From positions 28,626,067-28,690,066 of the forward strand of contig CM060201.1 in the NCBI GenBank assembly GCA_030562195.1: DNA of 64,000 nucleotides, given 5' to 3'. The DNA is from Nipponacmea schrenckii. Taxonomy: Eukaryota; Mollusca; Gastropoda; Lottiidae. The notes beneath the pieces were generated by a model. It was given only the letters and a program-made list of their open reading frames with translations, did not search any database and had not been told where the DNA came from. This document shows, in pieces, positions 22,729 through 36,500 of this stretch; the stretch's first letter is position 1; each line of letters opens with the position of its first letter. The position numbers and the translations under genes are program-made.

Positions 22729-24563
22729 TGGTAAATAACACTCGCCTGGTGCTATGTTATCAGGCTAATCTTTCTATCTGAAAATTGACCTTGACCTTCT
22801 TGTCATTTTTTAAGAAAATAAAAATAAAATGGATTTGTAAGTCTTATTGGGATATTGGATTTCAAGGTTGGTATTATCTTATCACAAAAGAGATTTTTCG
22901 AAAATATTTTTGTAATATAAGGTTAATCACGCATTTGAACTATAAGATCAATTCGACCTATGCGCTAGTTCATTGCGAAATATATCTCTCTTATGTCTTC
23001 GCATTACTTTCTATCTCGCACTAATTTGTAGCCTTACAGTACACGATTACCTAGTGCCACGGTTCTCAAATAGGGGTGAATTCACTCCCATGAAATGGCC
23101 CGGGTCCGGGGGGGGGGGGATGGACACGCTCAAGTTAAGGTTTCTCAAGTGACCTCACTGTGCAGAGTGCAGAACTCCAGCATTTGCATTTCCGGAGTTG
23201 TGGTTTTGTTAAGAATTTATTATGTGTAAAGATGAATGGTCTCTTCTCACATAATATTATATTACGTCACGTATAATATATTATGTACTCAAGTACTCTT
23301 GGCAAAACAAAATTGAGAACCTGGGACCTAGTGGATTATTTCAGACGGAAGCCGTGTAATAAACATGTCACAAGATGCTCACAGGATTTCTGCCAATGTT
23401 CACATTAGTACAGACAAACTACCGTAGTTAAAAACTTATTGATTTGGTATTTAATATCAGAAACATCAATATATATCTTGTTCTTCTTGACAAATAGGGA
23501 AATATTTGCAGACCCACTGTGTAATAGAGTCCTATCATTTTGTTTACAATAATAACAAATAATTTCATGAAACATTATTTATTACAGGAATTTGCTCAAT
23601 AGCTCAGTATCACATTTTTTGCTAGCAAAACAATGGTTAAAGAAAGACATAATCACGGTTTCCAGAAAGTTGCAAAATGCCTTCTAGGGAATGAAGCCCG
23701 GTGTCCGTGGTAATACACATACAGCAAAAATGTATTCATTGTTCAATATTGTCTCATAAATGAAATCATTGGTTATAGACTTTTTGTTCTCATTTCCTAG
23801 CATACAAAATGAAGTGTAGTTGGTTTAGTTTAATATGAGTTAATAAGACCGTGTAGAAATCTGTATTCGTGATACGATGTGAATTGAGCAGATTTAGTAT
23901 TCTAACAATCATTTCTAGGTTTTTCATTTGGTGTTAATTACCTCCAAAGGGGTTGATTTTTTCATATTTAAGAGGTAATAAGACGCTTCGTATAGCCTAG
24001 GATTATAATTTTTAAAACTATGAATTAAAGGCTAATTCAAGTTCTAATCAGTTATCCGACAAGAAAAGATTGCTTGTAAAACCTAGGTGAAAATCTGAAA
24101 TAATAAGGATATATACAGGAAAGGGTATAATAAAATCGATCACGGATTCTTAAAGGGGTAAGAGAAAGAAAATGGTTGAAAACATGTGCGTTGCATTATA
24201 GCACATAAAGTTTTACGTTTAATAAGCTTTAAGTGGCAAAAGCCACTCGTTGGACCAATTTAGACTCGGAAACGGAAATTATCTTAGACTGATATATAGA
24301 GAAATTATATGTATATAAATAGATAGTCAAACTCCTAGTATGAATTTTATGATTTTCGTGCCTTTCTAGAGTACATGTACTTCTGAAGACCAATCAAGAA
24401 CCATATTAACTCCTTGAAAGTGGCAAATCCCTTGAAATGCGTATTTTTATAACTGCTAAGAAAATGTAACTCGTCTTTGGATGCTCTTTGTGTCTTTTGA
24501 ATAACTGGAATGTCATCAGCTCATTGGGTAAAATGGATCCGTTGATAAAAGATAAATCACAGT
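22729..24563. other. Intergenic spacer between the beta-helix gene start and the cyclase gene end
   Basis: It contains the presumed promoter of the beta-helix gene (above 22728) and the 3' flank of the cyclase gene (below 24564), both on the minus strand. A run of eleven G residues occurs near 23108. No further exon, clear TATA box or RNA gene could be supported. Confidence 0.5.
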
Positions 24564-27500
24564 TTAAGTCATATCAGTGAGTTCAATTCTAGGTACATTC
24601 AATGTTAGTCCTTCTTCGGCCGCATCGGAATTATTCAAACTGCATTCATTGTGATGATATTCGAATCTAAATGGTTCATCAACTGATAAAAGTTCGTTGT
24701 TAATTGCTTCAGAACGGCCATCTGATATTATACTATTTAGAGATGTGGAAGAATGGTTGGTAGCTATGGACGGTTTGCGTAACAATCCCGTATACATACT
24801 GTCGTCAAACCCAATAGATTTTATAGACGGAGTTGTCGGCCTTGAATCAGGTGATTCCTCTTGGACGTGAAACCTGTGAATAAGAAAAAGTTAAAGATAT
24901 TTGAATATGAATTTTACATCGTAACATTTTGTATAATTAAAACGCAAAACTCTGTCGATCAATATATCTCATCGGGGTGGCTTTGGTCGAAAATTTCAAA
25001 GTTGTTGGTAACAACTGTGGGCTAATATTTCTACTGAATTGTTGTTCGTTATTTTAAATGTTTATGTAAAGACTTTAAATTCCGCTTATTGTAAAATACC
25101 CTTTTTACTACTTAAGATCTTATCAGATGAACACAGGCACCCCGCAGTTATTAAAATTGGACGGCTGAGATATATATGCTATGTACGAACACATTTTCGC
25201 AAAAGAACTGTGTGTAACACGACCGTCCAACTGTTTTCGATGGCATTCACCTTACGATTTTTCAAAGAGTTACAAAGCTTGATATGATTAACCTGTATCC
25301 GTACATGTTTAAACTTCTCACATAAACAAGTGTTTCTATAAATAATAACATACCTTAACATGGAATCAGGCAAGGTTTTCTTGTACGACTTCTTTCCGAC
25401 AAGCCAATATGTTTTTTGCAACCCCTTTCCCTAAAATAACAACAACGTGTGTGTAAAATACATTCTTCTTTTTTATGTTTAATGGGGACAATCAGAGCAT
25501 TAGTTTGCACATTCCAACTTTGTACAAGTCTTTCTGAAAATTGATGCTATAAGTGTCCTAAATACACATAGAAAATAAGAAAACCTCTCTATTATTTCAA
25601 AGAAAATATCTAGTGACAATCTAATATTAATCTCAAATGTAGAATGTGTATTCTGAGCATGAAAGTAGAATTAGCCCATATTAGGTTTTTTTTTATACAA
25701 AAACAGTCCCTGCGTTAATTGGTGAGAAGAGAATTCATCCCAAGAAACCAACCAAAGGGCAACAGAACTACTCGCTTATCATCACCTCTTATATACTGTG
25801 TAGGTTCATCTGTGTTTAATGAACAAAAGTATTATACATTTGGAAGTAGATTGGAGGCAGTAGTAAGTTGAGACTAATTGGAATATCTTTAAACATGGCA
25901 TTATTACGGTAAATAATTTACCTTTATCTGAACATTGCCTCTCTGAACTGTTAGAAATCCCTCACCCAGTTGTTTTAGTGCATTATTCATGGCACTACTC
26001 ATATGAATATGCAATGCTGAAAAAAAAAAAAACGAATTTGGTGTTCTATTGGTATATTATGCATCATCACCATCACAAACAGTGGAACAGCGTTTAGTCT
26101 GTTTCCGGTTTCCGGTCGCGCACTATTGTGATTGGCAACCAATTATTAAATGTATGTTATGTTCTTATTTTTAATAATACTAATACTAATACATGAACAT
26201 ATAAATTAGTAATTAAGCTATGGAATATAACCATAAAATTAAGTATACTATAGTGTATAAATTTACAGATTACGAACCTTTTCCCATAGATTCCATTCTT
26301 GAAGCCATATTAACAGTGTCGCCAAACAGACAATATCGTGGCATTATTTGACCTACAACACCCGCTGCACAAGATCCTGTATGTAATCCGGCGCGTAGTA
26401 ATAACTTCTCGTCTGGTAGATGCCTGATGCGGAAGTTGTGAACTGCACTGATGAGATCTAAGGCCATATTAGCAATTTCAGCTGAGTGACGTTTACCATT
26501 CGGATTTGGTACACCACTGACACACATATAGGCGTCACCAATCGTTTCAACCTATCAAAATTTAAATGGATATACGTCTTAATAAACCAGAGACTTGCGG
26601 CTGTGTTGTACCTGATGCTAAAAAACATATAAGTAATAATATCCATGGAATACAAACCGAGACCCTGAGAAACTACATATTTGCTGAACATATCATGCCT
26701 TTAACCTAAAGTTTATCCTGCTCTCACAACCTCTTTTCTTAAGCAACCACCTTTAATTATGCGTGCGTTATCTCCCTTGTATGATATATCATATGCGTTT
26801 TCGAGGTGAGATTAAACAGTTCTTCGATAATATTGAATTAATCGTGATGATTAGTAAATTTCTGATTAAGTTTATCTTCTTATCAGTGATCATTTATTAC
26901 TGTACCTCACAACCATTTAGGTAAATAGAGTAAAGTCAGGCCACAATAAAATATAGTTTGGTTACCTTATAAACATCGTGCTTGGCTATTATTCCATCAA
27001 ACGTTGTATAGAGATCATTCAATAAGTCAACCACCTATAGGAAAAAAAAATACATACAAGAAATCAAATATAATAAAAAATAAAGATACATACAAAATTT
27101 CTGAACCAATTGGAATGTTAAGGGAGATATTTCTAAATTGATTTTGCTTTTAAGTGTGTTTCCTGTTTTATCTGTTTATATGAATTCTATTCTCAGTCGA
27201 TATAGCAGATTTACAAATTTTGAATTAACTTAAAAATTGACAAAATAGGACCTGGTTTAAACAAACAGCAATTTGATTTTAAATCCTTTAAATATTATAG
27301 CAGTTTGAATATAAGAATGCAAACCAGAAATCTTCACCAAAATATTCCACCCAATGTCAATAAAACAGAAAATATCGAGCCCTGTTATATACCTGCAATG
27401 GCTGACTTATACTTGCTATTGTAGTAAAACCAACAATATCGGAGAAGAAAATAGATACTTCTTCAAATGACTCGGGTATCACAGGATTGCCTAGTTTTAA

Positions 27501-30500
27501 TTGATCTGCTACAGGTCTGAAATATAACCAGATTATTTTCAAATACTGTAAAGGTTGAGACGAGAGACATTATTGCTGTGTTTAAACTTGGATTTGAAGG
27601 CTCAACTTTCAACGGTGAACTGTTAACACTGTTACAATTTAGCTTACCTAAAAAATCACGTTTCGGGGACTAAAAATGGCGAATGTTCCTGCAAATGATT
27701 ATCATGAATATCAAGATATATAGAAAAGAGACAATATATCTAAAACAGAAACTTACTGTGGAAGCATTTGGTATAACAGTTGTTCTGTTTTTGCCTTTTC
27801 TTGAGCAACTTCTTCTGTTCGTTCTGCTACAAGTTTCTCCAAGTTACCACTATAAGCTTCCAATAACTTTATCATGTTATCCATAATATTCATTTTACTG
27901 TTAAGGTAATAATTGAATGTTTTGCGGTTTCACAGTTAAAATATCAGAACCATTATGGTCATCATAAAAAACACCTTCTCACTCTTTGGAGAGATATATA
28001 CATTTTCAGTGGGCGCGTTAAAAAAAAGGTATCGGTTTCTCAACCACAAAGCAATATTCAACCCCGAGTTGCAAATTAAAAGAAGATTAATTTGTAATAT
28101 CTAAATTGCCATGGATTCGATGCTTAGCCATAATAAAATCGACTTACCGACCACCATTTAGCTCAACAAGCAGTTTTCTAATTGATCTAAAATCTGGACG
28201 GAGTTGAGGATCTTCATCCCAACAAGACACCATAAGGTTGAGAGCATCTTCAACCAGTCCTTGATCAGTTTTTATTACTGGGCGATATGGTGGATCCCGC
28301 TTTTCTCTTACTTTAAATATGATATCTGAAACATTAATGTGTAAAGGTTGAATATATAAGAGTTGAATTGGTGCATTACAAAGCAACTCAAATGAAAATA
28401 TCATGCTTATATGATAAAGTAAACAGGTCGATTTTATGATACTATCATGTCCTCTCCAAAGTATGAGTCAATAAGGAAAACAATCAATGATCAATCAAAA
28501 ATCCAATTGATATTTTTAGAAAATCTAACAAATCGAGATTGAACATTGTGGTAGAAGAGTGGTGCAATACATCAAAGGTTCTATCTCGTCACAGGTCCAA
28601 AAAAGTTTATGTCGGTTTTTAAGTTAGTTATAGCTATTGAACAACCCCGCACCAGTTCAATTAGGAAAATTATAATCTGCCCTCCTTTACCTTTTGTTGC
28701 TACATTATTGTAAAAATATGGTGTACATCTATGGAATATCTCATATAAAATAATCGAATAACTAAATACATCTCCCTTCTGACTGCCTTTGTTAGGTCGC
28801 TTGTTCAATCTTAATAATTCAGGAGATGTCCATAACAGTTCTAGAATATAAAACCGTACAGTTTGAGAGAGACAGAATCAACCAGTCGCAATCACAACAG
28901 TCACATCACATTGTCAAGCAATACTGTTCAACGTAACAAGCTAGACGTAAAACGATTCCATAAATAATTTAAATTTATCATAATTCTTGTAAGTGACTGA
29001 CCAAAAGTTTGGTTTAGAAATGAAATGACACAAATGGAGTTTTATGCAACTGTATGCACCATATGGACTAACGAAAACGTGCAACTCCATGCAGGTGTGC
29101 ATTGAGGAGATTTCACAAGACATTCGACGATTGAATGGGATCGAACCATTAATGGTTTGGTCCAGGACCACCTTGTTGACAATATATTTGGTTGACTTCA
29201 CTCTGCTTAAAATATCCATCCAAAATAAGTCTATCATGAAATAAAACACATTGGTAAATAGTGTAAAATATCGATATTATAATCTTATCTGGGTACTTAC
29301 TGTCATAATAGTCTTGCTCACTGGTTCCATATAGGGTATCCGTTGTGGATAAAGCCCCAAAATCTGTTATTTTTACAACCCATCTACTATCTATCACACA
29401 ATTATTAGATTTTAAATTACCGTTTGATTTTAATGGACATTTGTGTAGATATTCCATGCCCTGAAATGTATATAAAGTGTATATGAAAATTGGCATCAAC
29501 ATTACTGATTGCATACAGAATCATGTAGTTCTTTTGCAGAAACTTTAAAAACTGCCACTATTTGCACGAAAGGGAACAACTATAGCCTATAGTATCAATG
29601 AAGTAATTTATTTGAAATTATGGAAAATGAAAACACTGTTTTGAAGTTGATTTTGGAAAACTGAACGACATATATTCAGGATAAAGGAAACTAGCCGAGT
29701 ATTTGGATCAACGGTATTCAAACATTGAAAAAATTTAATGCCTCCATATATTTCTCATCATTGACACTGGACCAGCAAGTACCAGCCCAGCAGAAAGAAT
29801 GTGTTACCTTAGCAATGTCTATAGCAAAAGACATCTTGAACATCCAGTCCAACTTTATATCATCATTTTCTAATACATCCTATTAATAAAACATCTTATT
29901 AATTCAAACCCTATTCTTCAAGTAAAGAAAGATTTCACCATGTAAATGAGAAGCACAGAAAGTAAAGGATACACAAAAATGAATACTAGTATATGTCCTT
30001 AATACAAGGACTGATTTATCAAAGTCTAATGCAAAATGATACGCGCATATTGATGATTATCATCGCATATAAATTCATTTAAAGCCTCAATAGTCTCCCG
30101 AAAGATTGTCAAGTACAAGAACACTCTGCAGGGCTGTTATACATTTAGATGCTTTTTAAAACATAGTTTTATCTACCGGTATTACCTTCTGTACGGTACC
30201 AGATAAACCGTTATAAACTTACATGTAAACTTCCTTTAGCACAATATTTATATAAAATAAAACCGGTACTATTATCTAGTTTGGCTCCAACAAAAACGTT
30301 CAAATTGTCGTGCTCTAGCTCTTTTATCTACAAAGAAAATTTAGGATAGTATACGTAAACCAACTTAGGTCCATCTACTACAGCCACTACATATCCAATT
30401 ATCAAGCAAGTATTGGCAATTCCGCTAGGTTGACGGTAGTTTATATTGATTAGAAAACCTTTTTAACAGGTCGGACAATATATAATGCTTTAAATAGCAG

Positions 30501-33500
30501 ATATATAATTTTTTTTATTTAGTCCCTATTAATTGTCTATTGTGTCTATATGGTTTATCAACAAATGCCTTAAAAAACCCATAGTTATATTTGAAGACTT
30601 CTCAAAACACATCAATTGTATAACTTACTATATTCAAATCTTCTGTCATATCTGTTGTTAGTTTTATAGATCTTCCGTGTAATGCTTTAATAGCTACAAT
30701 AGAACCCTGAAACATCAACAATAGGGAATATAAAAAACATGAACCCTTCGAACCTTCAATTCAGACTAGGTACAAGTAATTCGTGGAGCATCATATTATA
30801 TTCCACAAAAGCATGATAATTCAGTTAATAAAAATCTCGTCCAAAAATTGGCAAAATCTTGAGATACAACCAGATCGATTCCTGCCTGACTTAAAACAAC
30901 AGTAACAATGCAAGAACCAGGTTTATATGACACCTGAATTGTGTGTGTCAAATACTTGTGATGTATTCGTAAAGGCCTCTTAAGTGTGAGAAATTGTGAA
31001 CGGATTGACATGGATGACGCCAATATTCTCGTCACACTTTATGTGGGCATATACAAAGAAATAACATACTCTGTATTGGCCAATTGGTGCAAATAAATGG
31101 TTCTTATCTAAGCTAAACGTTGATCCCAAAGTTGCTCTAGTTTCCTGTTGAAAGAGATACATGTTGATTAAGTTTTGAATAGGGTGTTTTGGGCAAGGCA
31201 GTGGTATGATAAACAGAATAGCTAACTTTCAGTTCTCAAGAACGGAGGGCACTTCAGAAATAAATCATATAATTTGCAATCATTAGAAGTTTATAATCGG
31301 TCAATACTATAGCTGCATGGATAGGTCGAAGCGACATATTATTTAAAATCGATTGAGTAAAGCCACCCATTAATCATTGACGAGTGAAAACGATCTTAAC
31401 CTGCACTAGGCTCTCATTATCTTATTATCTTACGCCATGAGAAAAAGAACACCCACCATTCTTGCAAGGCGACGCCGTTTTGGTACTTGATCGTTGTTGT
31501 TGTTGTGATTGGAAACACTTGCTATATCTGGTTTAATCTTTGTATTTCGTTCTCTTTTGATTTTTAGCTCCGGTCCGTTTACACTCCATAAGCGTGTGGT
31601 TGATTCTCTCCTTTCTGATCGATACTTTCTGAAACACACCAAAAAAAGAATGTAACCGAAGGTTGTAATTGTGAATTTGTGACATCAGTGGTACATCAAA
31701 TGTAAATTTTCTATGCCTGGATGAATACGTGCAGAACAATACTAGGCAGTAGGTGAAATGGCATTAGCTTGCTCTTTTAAAAATAGCACTATCCAAATAC
31801 TACTGGTAACGAATGCCTCATACCTAATCTTTGGGGGAAATTCTTGCAAATACTTTATTGTGGTAACATGATTATAAACGATATGTTTGAATCCGAAATA
31901 CTCAGGTAACCACGCCAGACTTACTTAAATATATATAGTATCACTACAATAACTATAACAGTTGATATAACACCAACAACAGCACCGACAATAGCTCCCG
32001 TAGCATCTGGAAAATATCACGAACACTTCATTTCATGATTGGTAAACGCGAAAATCATGATTAATGTATTCTTCCTCGTAGGATTTTTCCGGTCGACTCA
32101 AAATTATACGTGAGAATCCATGATTAATCGAATATTAAATAAAGAGTTTATTATTATTATTATAATTGAACCTGAAGATATACATCAGGATTGCAACGAG
32201 CGATCGAAAAACGGGATTACTATGGAAATCGTTCATATGTGCGTTTTAATTCTATATGTATAGCTATATCATGGCCAAATTAGTTCCAGTTCTGACATAA
32301 TGTCAGAAAGATCGCATGGACGATGGACCCTAGTTCATCACTGAAAAATCTACGTACGAAGGAAGAAACGAAATCTTTGACAAGGTGAATTAATTTCATC
32401 TCAGATACAGAATCCATTTCCCAAACATCAGCCTACCTGAGTGATTGGTGCTTTCAGTTGGTAATGAGATTGACGGCCAGTCACTTATTGGTCGTATTTG
32501 TCGATACATGTCCCTTGTTACTTCTCCAATAACTTCACTGGCTTCATTCTGCTCGTGTATGACACTGAATCTTGACTGTCGACTTCCTTCCATATCAAAT
32601 TGTATTGGAGAGGTCAAAAACATCGTGTCTGGAATGAAATGAAATAAATGCAATGGAAAACATTAGAAAAGTCATTTAAAAGTATCCAATAGACTGAGAA
32701 AGCACACGGTGAACTTAAATAGGATTGTACAGAGGTTTTCCTAACAATATTATTTGTATCAGAAACACTGATAGTATCTTTTTGCATCAATCCTATTATA
32801 AAAATCAGACGTAAGCCCTACTACTTCCTTACATGTATTGAATTTAGGGTTTATGACGTCACTATTTCAAAGACCCTTAATTATATATATATAGTGACGT
32901 CATAAAAATCAATATCACCGATTTACATTAAAAATTAGAAAATCTTTACAATCCTATGTCCTCATTCTAAAAAAATCGGGACAAGTGTTGGCGCCAGAAG
33001 GGGTACAGGAGTTTTTTCCGGCATTTCTTTTTTTTTTTTTTTTTTTTTTCGGCATTTCCCCCCTAAACAATGGTATGTATTTACGTAAATGCCAAAACTG
33101 AAATGTACAGATTCGTGGAAATGAATAAAAATTGAATCAAACTATTGCCTAAAAGGAGATTCTGTATGGTATACTTTAAGGAATATAAATCGTTTGTAAA
33201 ACTCTCATATACGAACATGGAAACACATTATTTTTATGAAAGTAGATCATCATTAGTCATATAACTATATAGTATCCTAAACTTAAGATATGAAATTCAT
33301 AGACCAGACCCCCCCCCCCCCCCCCACACACACACTCCCCAAATAAAAATCCAAACCGGTATGACGTCATAGAAGTTATAATCGTCCCTGATAATACTAT
33401 GATTATGATAGAAAATCCTTTTCAATCCCTTTAAGTAGTTGTAAAGGAATTAAGCAACAAACCACTTCTTAAAAATTTATATTTAACTCAAGTTACATGT

Positions 33501-36500
33501 TTATTTTTATTGATTAACGATATTGGTCTCAGCTATTTTCAGATTTAACAGGAATGTCAAGAAATACTGATGAGCCATTTTTAGAAATATTCTGTATCGA
33601 CCTCTATTTTACATCATACATCATTAATGAAGCGTCCAATAAGACTGCAATAGTCATGTAAACTTTGACAGGTCGACAAAAGAATTTTTATATAGCGTGA
33701 TTAGAACTTTGGTTAAGTTTAAATAATCTGAATTGAAGTTGAGAAGGAATGGCTTAAGTCTAGTCAGATTTTTTATTTTTACGAATTGTCTTTTATACAA
33801 AAATATAGAATTATACTTAAGATTCCCATAGAATGGTTTCTTCATCGACATTTCAAAGTCTTCCCCTACAACAGGGTTCTTCAACCTTTTCAAGCAACAT
33901 CCCCAATTTTTGGTTAATGAAAAGTTCGCGTCCTCCGTTTCATTTCAAATATTGACTTATCATAATAAAATTGTAGAATAGAATATATAAAAATTCATTA
34001 AACTATCTTCATATAATCATATTGTATTAATAAATTTAACCCGGCACGGCCTTGTATTAAATGTTAAACATTTTTTTTGCGATTATATGATGTTCGCGTC
34101 CCGCAAAAGTTTTCCGACATCCCCAGCTTTGGGATGCGATCCCAAGGATGAAAACCCCTGCCTTACAACCTCCATTGCCGAAAGGAAACCGGGCATTATT
34201 TAACAATATGGAGTCAATGTTCGTTTTAAATTTAAAAGTATTGTTTTGTTTTTTTAATTTCATTTTAATGAATTTCTATGATATTGTTTTTTGCAACCAC
34301 TTTCAGATGTTTTTACTGTGATATCGTTTTGATAAATGTGTTTTTTTTAACGGAGTTTCATTTTTTTTTTTTATATAAACAGTATTTATTTTCACTGGAT
34401 TGGGCAGCAGGCTACGCCTATATAAACCCTCTCCAGACAAACATATTTTACAGATAAACATATTTACAGACAAAAATATTTACAGACAAACATAGAAAAT
34501 AGAGAATTATTTACATTCAAACATAACATACAGATATATACTCTGGATGAGAATGGTGAAAGTATTATATCTTGAATCTTCTGCTGATGTCGAAAAAGTT
34601 ATGAATTTGTTCGAAAATTTTTCTAGAGGTGTCTATATCATCTGGAATGCCGAAAAGGAGAATATCGATGTTGTGATAGATTATAGGTAAGAGTAGGATA
34701 GATAGGTTCCTGGCATCTGAATGTAAGGGGCATTCTAAGAGAAAATGGTAAGTATCTTCATTTGAATGACCACAACTGCAAGCAGGACTGTCAGAAATGT
34801 GCCTTTTATATTTATGCTCGTTTAAATCGCTACAAGAAAGACGAAGGCGACAGTGAATAATTTGGTTTGTTCTTTTTCCAAAAGAATAGTATCTAGGTTC
34901 ACTTTGATCCTGAGAATTTAGAGCGGAGTTAAAGGAAGATATTGATCGAGAGTTTCTAACTGAAGCATCAAGTTTGTTCCATTCACGAATAGCTGATGGG
35001 ATAAAGGAATTTCCAAATGTATTTGTTCTATATTTATATTCGTCAAATTCAAGTTCATTTCTGAGTTGGTAGTTTGTTTGGGTTTTGGTTAGATGTTCTT
35101 TTAAGTACGCATGGGTCATGTCATTTTTTATCTTATAGATTAGTTTTAGTTTATGGCGCCTTCGTCTTTCCTTCAATGGGACAAAGCAAGTCTCTTTATA
35201 TAATAGACTGTGACTGGTCCCCCTTACAGCACCACAAATAGATCTGAGTGCATCTAGTTGTAACTCTTCAAGGTTATTAGTCAGTTCTGCTGTGCACCCA
35301 TCCCAAATTGTGTCACAGTAGTCAAAGTGGGGCAGGATAAATGAATTGTAAATTACGCGGAGAGATGGTCGAGATAGTCTGTATTTAAGAGATCGTAAGC
35401 AGTTTACAAGTCTATTTGTCTTAGTGATGATTCCGAGGATATGCTTATCCCACTTACAATTCATTTGAAAGGTCAGTCCGAGATGCTTGTGCGAGTCAAC
35501 TTCTTGTATAGGTGTATTATCTAAACTAAGGGTAGGCAGTGGAGGGTTTCTTTTAGTAGTCAGTGCCAGTGTTTCAGTCTTCTGTGGATTGAAAGTAACC
35601 AGCCATGTCTTTGCCCATTGATTAATGCGTTCAAGATCATCATTTAAGACAGTCGCGCCTACCGTTGGGTCATCAATCTTAAGATATAGACTAGTATCGT
35701 CAGCAAACAGGCGGATTTTAGACTTAATATTTTTTACTATATCATTTATGTAAATTAAGAATAAATTAAGTTATAAGAGTTTCATTTCTTGTCATTTAAA
35801 TTTTGTTTCAATCATTCCATGCTTTTAACATGTCTGGTTAAAATAAATGCCCTTTGCATTTCAGTGTATTCATTTAGTCTTTTTAGATTTACATCTGTCG
35901 AAGGATTTTTAACGTGCACATCCTGTAGCACACGGGGCGTCAGTTGAAGTTGCTGATTATGTAGCATTATATTGTCATCAAAATTAGATTTAATACAAAA
36001 GAAACTAGCGGAACTTCACTATTGAATGGAGTGTTTTATCTTCAAAAGTAGGTTAAGTGCATCTGAATCATCTTCAGTTAGTAAAAACAGTTTTCCTATT
36101 TCGTAATACTTGTGTTATCTTTTTCAATTTTTATTCTTTTAAACGTAAATTTTCTAGTGCTTTGTTAATTTCTAAATCCGCTGACTATTAAAGGAATGTC
36201 GAGATGAAAGACATGTCGAGCAGAGACTAGTTTGAAACACTTAATAAGTAATAATAGAAGTAGACCATACATGAATAAAACACAACGGAGTTTACAACCA
36301 TTTTGAATCTTTACTTCGACCTAAAATTCGAACAGGCTATAATATTTCAACAAGCCCGTCAAATCACATCTTAAAGATTAGAAATGTCTTTAAATCTGAT
36401 GTAAATAAAAATACTCCTTTTGAAAATTTGACTTACTGAGTCCAGGCTAAGTTATGGCTATGAACTATGTTCGTGTACATGTTATTTCCATATTGTAATA

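Noticed and set aside
33654..33893. Candidate extra exon of the cyclase gene
   Set aside because: It overlaps the hAT-type MITE end, and exons 5 and 6 already join in phase with continuous ectodomain sequence.
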